This document shows positions 1-5,549 of a stretch of DNA of 5,549 nucleotides, piece by piece; the stretch's first letter is position 1; each line of letters begins with the position of its first letter. The DNA comes from Bacteroidales bacterium (GTDB taxonomy: Bacteria; Bacteroidota; Bacteroidia; Bacteroidales; UBA4181), in the NCBI GenBank assembly GCA_031287245.1, contig JAITTD010000313.1, positions 1-5,549 on the forward strand, given 5' to 3'. A model generated the notes under the pieces. It ran no database searches. It had not been told where the DNA came from and saw only the letters and a list, made by a program, of their open reading frames with translations. A program made the position numbers and the translations under genes.

Positions 1-984
1 TACGGACCGTTTATTGACCCTTTGGGCAAGCATTTAGTCAGCACTTCCGGCTGGGGCGACATAGACCCGACCGTTTTCATCGACAATGACGGACAGGCAT
101 ACCTTTACTGGGGAAATCCATACTGTCATTATGTGAAACTCAACGAAGATATGATTTCCTACAGTGGTGAGATTGTTGATGTACCGATGATTGAGGAATC
201 GTTTGCAAAGCGCTCCGGCAACGTTAAAAACAGACCTACACTCTATGAAGAAGGCCCCTGGCTATATAAACGGAATGATTTGTATTACCTCCTCTGGGCG
301 GGCGGCCCGATTCCCGAACATTTGGGATACTCCACTTCCAAGAATCCCGCAGGCCCGTGGAAATACGGCGGCGTACTTATGGCTCCGGAAGGCGGAAGTT
401 TTACCAACCACCCCGGAATGGTCGATTTCAAGGGTAAAACCTACCTCTTCTATCATAATGGCGCTTTGCCCGGCGGCAGTGGATTTACCCGTTCGGTGTG
501 TGTGGACGAAGTCCGGTTCAACAAAGACGGCTCTATCGTTCGGATGAAAATGAGCGAAGGCATAAAGAAAAGCGTGAAAACATTAAATCCGTATCAGAAG
601 AACGAAGCCGAAACAATTGCATGGTCGGAGAACGTCAAAGCGACTCAAAACAAAGAAGTTGGCGTCTTTATCAATGCAATGAAAGACGGCGCTTTCACGA
701 AAGTAAAAGACGTAGATTTCGGCAGTCGGGGAACTGTCAAATTTACGGCGCGAATCGGCACCACGCACAATACGGGTATCATCCTGGAAGTCCGTCTTGA
801 CGGCATGGACGGGCAGTTGCTCACCACTGTAAAAACGCCGCTGACCGGAGGCAATGACCGCTGGGAGTTGGTGTCGTCCGATGTACCCAAAGTATCCGGC
901 ATACACGACTTGTATTTTGTATTCAAAGGCAAGGACAAACCGGGCGTCATCATGTATTTTGATTACTGGATGTTTTCGAAATAA
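1..984 (+). CDS. Glycoside hydrolase family 43 enzyme with C-terminal CBM6-like domain (5' end outside window)
   Basis: This is the C-terminal 327 residues of a five-bladed beta-propeller GH43 glycosidase. The reading frame is open from base 1, so the TTG at 22 is internal and the true start and any signal peptide lie upstream of the window. Visible GH43 marks are IDPTVFIDNDG, whose Asp (codon at 64-66) fits the pKa-modulating residue, and EEGPWLYKR, whose second Glu (codon at 250-252) fits the general acid. The general-base Asp of the family is N-terminal and falls off the window. TNHPGM (from about base 403) and the later YHNG and RSV motifs are also typical. From about base 601 a CBM6-like beta-sandwich follows (NEAE, VDFG, EVRLDG, TGG, HDLYFVFKG, YFDYWMF). 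The usual Trp after TGG is replaced by Asn-Asp, so its sugar site may be altered. GH43 members of this build are arabinofuranosidases or beta-xylosidases acting on arabinoxylan; the exact specificity cannot be read here. The next gene starts 12 bp downstream on the same strand. Confidence 0.9.
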   Translation, partial: YGPFIDPLGKHLVSTSGWGDIDPTVFIDNDGQAYLYWGNPYCHYVKLNEDMISYSGEIVDVPMIEESFAKRSGNVKNRPTLYEEGPWLYKRNDLYYLLWAGGPIPEHLGYSTSKNPAGPWKYGGVLMAPEGGSFTNHPGMVDFKGKTYLFYHNGALPGGSGFTRSVCVDEVRFNKDGSIVRMKMSEGIKKSVKTLNPYQKNEAETIAWSENVKATQNKEVGVFINAMKDGAFTKVKDVDFGSRGTVKFTARIGTTHNTGIILEVRLDGMDGQLLTTVKTPLTGGNDRWELVSSDVPKVSGIHDLYFVFKGKDKPGVIMYFDYWMFSK

Positions 985-996
985 ATTAAAAATTTT

Positions 997-3324
997 ATGA
1001 AAAAGTTTTTTCTAACAACAGCAACAGCCCTTATTTTTGCAGGACATTTAGCGGCGCAAAACTATCAAAAAACGCCCAATGGCATTCAGTCAACGATTAA
1101 TTCGGCAAAGGTAGAAGTCCTGTTTTTCAATGAAGCTACGGTGCAGGTGCTGAAATCGCCTGCGGGACATAATTTTGAAAAAAAGAGCCTGTCGGTGGTG
1201 GCAGAGCCGCAAAAGGTAAAGTTTTCCGTTAGCGAACGAAGCGGCGATTTGCACCTGAAAAGTGCAAGTTTGGAAGTGGTTGTGAATTTGCAATCGGGGC
1301 AACTTGCTTTTTACGGCAAAAACGGCGATTTGCTTTTGAGCGAAAAATCTGCCGCTGCGTTTACCGGTTTTGACGATGCAGGCGTAAAAACTTTCAGCGT
1401 GGAGCAGTCTTTTGCATTGGAAAAAGACGAAGCTATTTATGGTTTGGGGCAGCATCAAAACGGCAAAATGAGCCAACGCTATATGAATTATCAAAAAATG
1501 GTGCAGGGAAATGTGGAAGATGTGGTGCCGTTTTTTCAGTCGGTAAAGGGCTACGGCGTGTTTTGGGACAATTATTCGCCAACAACTTTTACCGGCAACG
1601 ATGCGGGAATTTCGTTCCTGTCGGAAGTGGGCGACTGTGTGGATTACTATTTTATGTATGGTGGAAATGCCGACGGCGTAATCGCTCAAATGCGCAGTTT
1701 GACAGGGCAAGCGCCGATGTTTCCGCTTTGGACTTTCGGTTATTGGCAAAGCAAGGAACGTTACAAAAGTCAGAATGAAATTGTTGATGTGGTGCGCAAA
1801 TACCGCGAACTTGGCGTTCCGCTCGACGGCATTATTCAGGATTGGCAATATTGGGGCAATAATTATTTGTGGAACGCAATGGAATTTCTTTCGCCCGAAT
1901 ACAACCGCCCCCAACAGATGATTGACAATATTCACAATCTCAATGCGCATTTTACCATTTCCATTTGGTCGTCTTTTGGTCCGCACACCAAACCCTATCG
2001 CGATTTGGAAAAGGGAAATATGCTGTACGACATCATAACATGGCCTCAGTCAGGAGTAGAAACTTGGCCGCCCAACCGCGACTACCCTTCGGGCGTGCGC
2101 GTATATGACGCTTACAATCCTGCGGCTCGCGATATTTATTGGAATTATGCAAGCAAAGGGCTTTTCGCGCTCGGTGTCGATGGTTGGTGGATGGACTCTA
2201 CCGAGCCTGACCACCTCGATTTTAAGCCCGAAGATTTTGATACGAAAACGGCGCTCGGCTCGTTCCGAAAAGTGCGCAACGCCTATCCGCTCATGTCGGT
2301 GGGCGGCGTGTATGAACATCAGCGGGCGGAAAGCAGCGACAAGCGCGTGTTTATCCTGACACGCTCGGCTTTTGCAGGACAGCAGCGTTACGGCGCAAAC
2401 ACTTGGTCGGGCGACATTCAGGGAACCTGGCAGGATTTGAAAAATCAAATTCCCGCCGGATTGAATTTTTCACTTTCGGGCATTCCGTATTGGAACAGTG
2501 ATATTGGTGGTTTTTTCCTTGCCCATTACCCCAAACGTCTGAACGACCCCGAATACCGCGAACTTTATGCGCGTTGGATTCAGTTCGGCGCATTTTGTCC
2601 GATGATGCGCTCGCACGGCGCAGACGCTCCACGCGAAATTTGGCAATTCGGCAAGGCAGGCGAGCCTGTTTTCGATGCCATTGCAAAATATATCCGGTTG
2701 AGATACAGATTGCTGCCCTATATTTATTCAAATTCTTGGGAAGTAACCGCCGCGCAATCGAGTATGATGCGGGCTTTGGTAATGGATTTTCCGCAAGATA
2801 AAAATGTTTGGGACATCCATTCGGAATATATGTTCGGAAAATCGCTGTTGGTGAGTCCTGTTACCGAAAAATCAGCAAAAATGAAACAGGTGTATCTGCC
2901 TGCGGGTGCGGATTGGTACGACTTCTGGACAAACGAAAAACTTTCGGGCGGACAAAACGTGAATAAGGAAACGCCGCTTGATGTAATGCCTTTGTACGTC
3001 AGAGCGGGCGCAATCGTTCCCTGCGGACACGACGTGCAATTTGCAACGGAAAAATCGTGGGACAATCTCGAAATTCACATTTATGCGGGTGCAAACGGAC
3101 AATTCACGCTTTACGAAGACGAATTTGACAATTATAATTACGAAAAAGGCGCATTTTCAACCATCCATTTTGCTTGGAACGAAAAAGCAAAAACGCTGAC
3201 TATCGGCGCACGGAAAGGCCGTTTTAAGGGAATGTTGGAAACGCGAAAATTTAATATTGCACTTGTTGGGGAAGGTGAAAAAACGGTTTCGTATAATGGA
3301 AAAGAAGTGAAAATTAAATTTTAG
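997..3324 (+). CDS. Glycoside hydrolase family 31 enzyme, probable secreted alpha-xylosidase
   Basis: This complete 775-residue retaining alpha-glycosidase starts at ATG 997, which gives a clean signal peptide: KK, a hydrophobic run from F4 to about G16, then a likely signal peptidase I cut after LAA (A20|Q21). There is no lipobox Cys, so it is probably periplasmic or exported. A mutarotase-like N-terminal beta-sandwich spans about residues 25-220, the TIM barrel about 240-580, and C-terminal beta domains follow. The nucleophile is D400 in GWWMDSTEP, the acid/base is D473 in WSGD, and further active-site residues include D282 (QDWQYW) and R538/H540 (MMRSHG). The QDWQYWG and WWMDSTEP forms resemble GH31 alpha-xylosidases better than alpha-glucosidases, and the GH43 neighbour supports a hemicellulose substrate; this specificity is inferred. 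There is no PA14-size insert in the N-terminal half, unlike some longer (about 950 aa) Bacteroidetes and Cellvibrio alpha-xylosidases. The upstream 12 bp are A/T-rich without a Shine-Dalgarno sequence, normal for Bacteroidetes, and the gene is likely co-transcribed with the GH43 gene. Confidence 0.93.
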   Translation: MKKFFLTTATALIFAGHLAAQNYQKTPNGIQSTINSAKVEVLFFNEATVQVLKSPAGHNFEKKSLSVVAEPQKVKFSVSERSGDLHLKSASLEVVVNLQSGQLAFYGKNGDLLLSEKSAAAFTGFDDAGVKTFSVEQSFALEKDEAIYGLGQHQNGKMSQRYMNYQKMVQGNVEDVVPFFQSVKGYGVFWDNYSPTTFTGNDAGISFLSEVGDCVDYYFMYGGNADGVIAQMRSLTGQAPMFPLWTFGYWQSKERYKSQNEIVDVVRKYRELGVPLDGIIQDWQYWGNNYLWNAMEFLSPEYNRPQQMIDNIHNLNAHFTISIWSSFGPHTKPYRDLEKGNMLYDIITWPQSGVETWPPNRDYPSGVRVYDAYNPAARDIYWNYASKGLFALGVDGWWMDSTEPDHLDFKPEDFDTKTALGSFRKVRNAYPLMSVGGVYEHQRAESSDKRVFILTRSAFAGQQRYGANTWSGDIQGTWQDLKNQIPAGLNFSLSGIPYWNSDIGGFFLAHYPKRLNDPEYRELYARWIQFGAFCPMMRSHGADAPREIWQFGKAGEPVFDAIAKYIRLRYRLLPYIYSNSWEVTAAQSSMMRALVMDFPQDKNVWDIHSEYMFGKSLLVSPVTEKSAKMKQVYLPAGADWYDFWTNEKLSGGQNVNKETPLDVMPLYVRAGAIVPCGHDVQFATEKSWDNLEIHIYAGANGQFTLYEDEFDNYNYEKGAFSTIHFAWNEKAKTLTIGARKGRFKGMLETRKFNIALVGEGEKTVSYNGKEVKIKF

Positions 3325-3338
3325 AATATGGTTTTATG

Positions 3339-3381
3339 AAATTGGCGGTAAGTCATCTAAAATACATCGTTACCGCCAAAT
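3339..3381. repeat. 43-bp interrupted palindrome, copy 1 (downstream of the ATPase gene)
   Basis: The left arm AAATTGGCGGTAA (3339-3351) and right arm TACCGCCAAAT (3371-3381) enclose a 19-bp spacer. Within them TTGGCGGTAA (3342-3351) and TTACCGCCAA (3370-3379) are perfect 10-bp inverted repeats. Both arms recur exactly, at the same 43-bp overall length, at 4811-4853 on the other side of the ATPase gene. This copy fills most of the 56-bp gap between the convergent GH31 and ATPase genes and touches the last base of the ATPase stop codon. It could form a stem in transcripts from either side, but there is no U-run after either arm, so it is not a textbook intrinsic terminator. No Bacteroides-type promoter can be read in this copy on either strand. 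Confidence 0.85.
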
Positions 3382-3407
3382 CAAATCGCAAACAAATCAT
3401 CTAAAAT
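3353..3407. repeat. 11-bp direct repeat linking the copy-1 spacer to the ATPase 3' end
   Basis: TCATCTAAAAT occurs at 3353-3363, inside the spacer of the 43-bp element, and again at 3397-3407, inside the last codons of the ATPase gene, offset by 44 bp. On the ATPase coding strand the similarity extends on both sides. With one base gap, the spacer reads like another version of the end of the gene: an Ile-Leu-Asp-Asp-Leu tail followed by a stop a few codons later. It may be a remnant of a second, related ATPase gene end, or a local duplication. Confidence 0.55.
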
Positions 3408-4796
3408 CACTTCGCTTTGAATATTTCCCCAATATAGATTATGCTTTACTCCAAAAGTTGTAATCATTGTTGTATGAACGGTTTTACGGGTTTTTGTCTC
3501 GTCTGTAAATAGAGCGTATCTTTTGCGAAGAATGTCGTTGTATTCCTTTGTAATGGTATATTCGTCTTTGGAATACTTCATTTCGCAGAGATTGATTAGA
3601 TGGTCATTCCGGTCAATCACGAGGTCTATTTGTGCGGAATTTTCGATACTTCTCCACGAGGAATAATTTGTCGATACACCGGAAATACCCAGTTTGTGTT
3701 TTATCTGCGGTATATGCAACAAACACACTTGCTCAAAAGCATAACCCCGCCAAGTATTGTGTTTTGAAGTACTGAAATTATTCGTCCAATATTGTTCGTC
3801 GTTATTTTTTCCGCCGTGAATAAAATTAATATAAAACAATGAAAATAAATCTATTAACTGAAAAATTCTGTCGCGTTGTTTTTTCCCGAAACCGTAATAA
3901 GAACGAATAAACCCGCATTGTTCCAACTCTTCCAACATTCTTGTAATTGAGCCGCCGTCAGATACATTAGATAAATCTACAATTTCTTCCCTTGTAAGTC
4001 CCGTACGCTTTTCGCCAAGTGTAATTACAAGCATAATGTATTTTTCGGAGTGCTTAAACAGAGAATTGAACATTTCGGCAAATTCATCTTTCAGGATTGC
4101 ATGGTTGTTAAAAACAATATTATCAATGTTTTGCGGCAATCCTTTTGATTTATCCATCTGTTTCCAATAATAGGGAACTCCGCCCAGAATCATATAGTAA
4201 TCAAGTATTTGATTCGTGTCTATCAGCATTTTTTGTTTTGTTGCAAATTCCTCACATTCTTTCAGTGTAAATGGTTGAACCGGAATCTGACGAGTAACCC
4301 GGTTATGCAAACCGCCCCGGTTTTTAATAATTTTATTAAGCATCCAGGAAGTTGAAGAGCCGCAAATAATCAGCAAAATATCCGGATTTGACGAAGCATA
4401 AGTATTCCACCAATACTCAAATGCTTGAATAAAATTTGAACCCATTGTTGCAATCCAAGGCATTTCATCAATAAAAATCACTTTTCTTCCCCGTTTTCTT
4501 GAGCGACTGATAGCTTTTCGTAACCATTCAAATGCAATAGTCCAACTTTTCGGTGCAGGTATTGTCATATTAAAATAATTTTGAAAAGCGATTTGGAAAT
4601 TTTCCAATTGCGTTTTCATGCTTGCGTTTTCGCTTCCCGAAAAATAAAAAGTGAAATTATTATTAAAAAACTCTTTGATTAAGAATGTTTTACCCACTCT
4701 ACGCCGCCCATAAACAGCAACAAATTCCGGTTCGCCCGATGCTACTATTCGCTGTAACAGTTCTATTTCCTTTTTTCTACCGGCAATATTATTCAT
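3381..4796 (-). CDS. AAA-type ATPase with C-terminal DUF234 / PD-(D/E)xK-like region
   Basis: This complete 471-residue protein starts at ATG (complement of 4794-4796) and ends in TGA. An ATP-binding domain fills the N-terminal half: Walker A is GRRRVGKT (30-37), Walker B is VIFIDE (106-111, D110/E111), and a sensor-1-like strand is LLIICGSS (141-148). About residues 255-300 look like a winged helix (LTREEIVDLSNVSDGGSITRMLEEL). The C-terminal region (about 345-460) fits DUF234. It has E355 (GYAFEQ), D391 (AQIDLVID) and E405-x-K407 (CEMK), in the order and spacing of a PD-(D/E)xK nuclease fold. Family members are common, often multicopy, in Bacteroidetes and archaea, and their biological role is not established; cleavage activity is inferred from motif residues only. 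No signal peptide or membrane segment is seen, so it is cytoplasmic. It is transcribed towards GH31, appears monocistronic with its own promoter, and is bracketed by two 43-bp elements, suggesting a self-contained unit unrelated to the glycosidases. Confidence 0.9.
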   Translation of the reverse strand: MNNIAGRKKEIELLQRIVASGEPEFVAVYGRRRVGKTFLIKEFFNNNFTFYFSGSENASMKTQLENFQIAFQNYFNMTIPAPKSWTIAFEWLRKAISRSRKRGRKVIFIDEMPWIATMGSNFIQAFEYWWNTYASSNPDILLIICGSSTSWMLNKIIKNRGGLHNRVTRQIPVQPFTLKECEEFATKQKMLIDTNQILDYYMILGGVPYYWKQMDKSKGLPQNIDNIVFNNHAILKDEFAEMFNSLFKHSEKYIMLVITLGEKRTGLTREEIVDLSNVSDGGSITRMLEELEQCGFIRSYYGFGKKQRDRIFQLIDLFSLFYINFIHGGKNNDEQYWTNNFSTSKHNTWRGYAFEQVCLLHIPQIKHKLGISGVSTNYSSWRSIENSAQIDLVIDRNDHLINLCEMKYSKDEYTITKEYNDILRKRYALFTDETKTRKTVHTTMITTFGVKHNLYWGNIQSEVILDDLFAI

Positions 4797-4810
4797 AACA
4801 ATCTGTTTTC

Positions 4811-4853
4811 AAATTGGCGGTAAAGGTATAAAAAATAATAGATACCGCCAAAT
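4811..4853. repeat. 43-bp interrupted palindrome, copy 2 (upstream of the ATPase gene)
   Basis: AAATTGGCGGTAA (4811-4823) and TACCGCCAAAT (4843-4853) are identical to the arms of the copy at 3339-3381, again with exactly 19 bp between them, but the spacer is different and almost pure A/T. The core inverted repeat is TTGGCGGTA / TACCGCCAA (4814-4822 with 4843-4851). It lies 14 bp upstream of the ATPase start codon and overlaps the predicted promoter, so the arms could be half-sites for a regulator. The recombinase remnant begins immediately to its right. Confidence 0.85.
4821..4852 (-). promoter_or_regulatory. Predicted Bacteroides-type sigma promoter for the ATPase gene
   Basis: Read on the minus strand, TTTG (complement of 4849-4852) is followed after 20 bp by TACCTTTA (complement of 4821-4828). 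The Bacteroidetes primary-sigma consensus is TTTG, 19-21 bp, TAnnTTTG, so the -33 box is exact and the -7 box matches at all but the last base. Transcription would begin at about 4813-4817, giving a leader of roughly 20 nt before the ATG and no Shine-Dalgarno sequence. The -33 box lies in one arm of the 43-bp element, while the -7 box and start site lie in the other. Confidence 0.6.
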
Positions 4854-4860
4854 TGGATTT

Positions 4861-5016
4861 GGTTTGCTGCGAGATAGAAGGCATTCCGATATTGCCACCA
4901 CTCAACGTTATGCGCACGCAAACTGTGAGAAAATCGGTGACGATATGAAACTGCTCTCCTCACGCATTGCAGGCAATTTTTCTTTTCAGTCAAACAATTT
5001 AATCACACAACTATGA
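4861..5016 (+). pseudogene. C-terminal remnant of a tyrosine recombinase / integrase
   Basis: In frame from about 4861 to the TGA at 5014-5016, the translation contains HSDIATTQRYAHA and then KIGDDMKLLSSRI. This matches the end of Bacteroidetes tyrosine recombinases: the (LG)H-x-x-I-x-T-T-Q-x-Y-A motif, in which His is box-II and Tyr is the DNA-cleaving nucleophile, followed by the K-I-x-x-D-M helix. The usual LG before the His is replaced by RR. Only about 50 residues remain. There is no credible start, and the N-terminal and central catalytic part (Arg, Lys, HxxR) is absent; the frame upstream runs into the 43-bp element and the ATPase promoter. It is therefore a fragment and cannot act as a recombinase. 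An opposite-strand frame over the same bases (4793-4993) is a shadow. The break coincides with the edge of the bracketed ATPase unit. Confidence 0.65.
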
Positions 5017-5549
5017 AATAAATTAGTCATTTTTGAGACATTTTCCTTTTAAATTTGCTGTTCTAAATCCTTTTTCATATCGTTTTCTTTTGCGACTTCA
5101 AAAAAGACAAAAAGGATTTTCCTTTAAAACGACATGTTTGCATTATTCCCAACAATAGCAAATAATTATGTATTCCGTTACTAAAAAACGTTGATATTTT
5201 TCTTTGAACAGCAATATGCCTAAGTCCCCTTTCTCCCATATTGTTATTCCACGGAATACCATCTTGATTTAAGAAAGTGAAAAGTTTTTCCTTGTACCTT
5301 ATAAACCGAGTTTGATATTTTTGAGAAATTTCTGATTTGTATTGTTTTTTGGAAATATTTGCATAAAATATATCAATATTTTTTTTGAACTTATTGAAAT
5401 GCCTGCTTTTCAACCCATATTTATCAATTGATTCAAATATAGGGAACATCAACTCTTTAACTTGAATCACAAAATTTTCATATTCAATGTCAAATGGATT
5501 TTTCCATAAATCGTCATTCATATCACGAATTAAATGTACCCAACATTTT
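5017..5549 (-). mobile_element. Partial IS66-like insertion sequence (left end not resolved)
   Basis: An IS66-like transposase gene occupies most of this stretch and runs off the right edge. The 58 bp between the recombinase stop codon and the transposase stop codon are AT-rich and must hold the end of the insertion sequence, but the terminal inverted repeat cannot be recognised because the opposite end is outside the window. The left boundary given is simply the first base after the recombinase remnant. Confidence 0.4.
5075..5549 (-). CDS. IS66-like transposase, C-terminal part (5' end outside window)
   Basis: The frame is open to the right edge: upstream of the Met encoded at 5519-5521 it continues in frame with KCWVHLIRD, so that Met is internal and the gene is cut by the window. 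The visible part is about 157 residues ending in TGA. IS66-type marks are the CWxHLIRD block, then GIPWNNNMGERGLRHIAVQRK, where the Glu of GER (codon complement of 5231-5233) fits the third acidic residue of the DDE triad, followed by TCRFKGKSFLSFLKS near the end. The family normally has NNxAER; here Ala is Gly. The first catalytic aspartates would be upstream, off the window. The region is markedly more AT-rich than the glycosidase genes. No frameshift or internal stop is seen in the visible part. The assignment to an IS66-related branch rather than to canonical IS66 is by motif recognition only. Confidence 0.75.
   Translation of the reverse strand, partial: KCWVHLIRDMNDDLWKNPFDIEYENFVIQVKELMFPIFESIDKYGLKSRHFNKFKKNIDIFYANISKKQYKSEISQKYQTRFIRYKEKLFTFLNQDGIPWNNNMGERGLRHIAVQRKISTFFSNGIHNYLLLLGIMQTCRFKGKSFLSFLKSQKKTI

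Noticed and set aside
1090..1986. Long 298-codon open frame on the minus strand inside the GH31 gene
   Set aside because: It is fully antisense to a clear GH31 coding region, its translation is rich in His, Arg, Phe and Ile with no recognisable domain, and it is explained by the codon usage of the sense strand.
2050..2731. Overlapping minus-strand frames opposite the GH31 catalytic barrel
   Set aside because: They are low-complexity antisense shadows with no motif, and they lie over the conserved GH31 active-site region.
3339..3381. Rho-independent terminator between the convergent genes
   Set aside because: The 10-bp stem is plausible, but the loop is 18 nt and no T-run follows either arm. 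The same arms also occur at a promoter, so a terminator is not the simplest reading.
3339..4853. Two-unit CRISPR-like array
   Set aside because: The repeats are about 1.5 kb apart with a full gene between them, and the variable 19-bp segments are inside the repeat unit; nothing resembles an array or cas genes.
3325..4868. Target-site duplication flanking the ATPase unit
   Set aside because: The bases just outside the two elements (ending at 3338 and starting at 4854) do not match over a useful length, so no duplication can be claimed.
4789..4917. Small minus-strand frame with GTG start that overlaps the ATPase start codon
   Set aside because: It would be translated only from a transcript starting upstream of the predicted ATPase promoter, it reads through the palindromic element, and it is antisense to the recombinase remnant. 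It is treated as non-coding, although the DNA itself may recur elsewhere.

Overview
The window reads as Bacteroidota (Bacteroidetes) DNA, probably order Bacteroidales. The evidence is a pair of secreted-type plant-glycan glycosidases arranged as in a polysaccharide utilization locus, no Shine-Dalgarno-like start regions, a promoter close to the Bacteroides consensus TTTG / TAnnTTTG, and a tyrosine-recombinase tail of the Bacteroidetes type. The species cannot be named from the sequence alone. Both window ends fall inside genes.

Left part (1-3324, + strand): the 3' portion of a family GH43 glycosidase with a C-terminal CBM6-like domain, followed 12 bp later by a complete GH31 enzyme (775 aa, signal peptide, both catalytic aspartates present), most likely an alpha-xylosidase. 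The two are probably co-transcribed. They would cooperate outside the cytoplasm on a hemicellulose, removing arabinose or xylose units and alpha-linked xylose (xyloglucan- or arabinoxylan-type substrates). The GH31 gene is the last + strand gene visible, so this looks like the 3' end of the locus.

Middle part (3339-4853): a convergent gene for a 471-aa AAA-type ATPase with a C-terminal DUF234 / PD-(D/E)xK-like region. It is bracketed on both sides by a 43-bp element made of the same two arms (AAATTGGCGGTAA ... TACCGCCAAAT) around a 19-bp spacer that differs between copies. The upstream copy coincides with a good Bacteroides-type promoter for the ATPase. The downstream copy starts at the stop codon, has no promoter, and its spacer resembles the last codons of the ATPase gene. 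This bracketed ATPase unit is the most unusual thing in the window.

Right part (4854-5549): directly against the upstream element lies the C-terminal tail of a tyrosine recombinase (+ strand, no start), then the 3' part of an IS66-like transposase on the - strand that runs off the window. This end is AT-rich and looks like accessory, mobile DNA next to the sugar-utilization genes. No tRNA, rRNA, CRISPR array or riboswitch was recognised.
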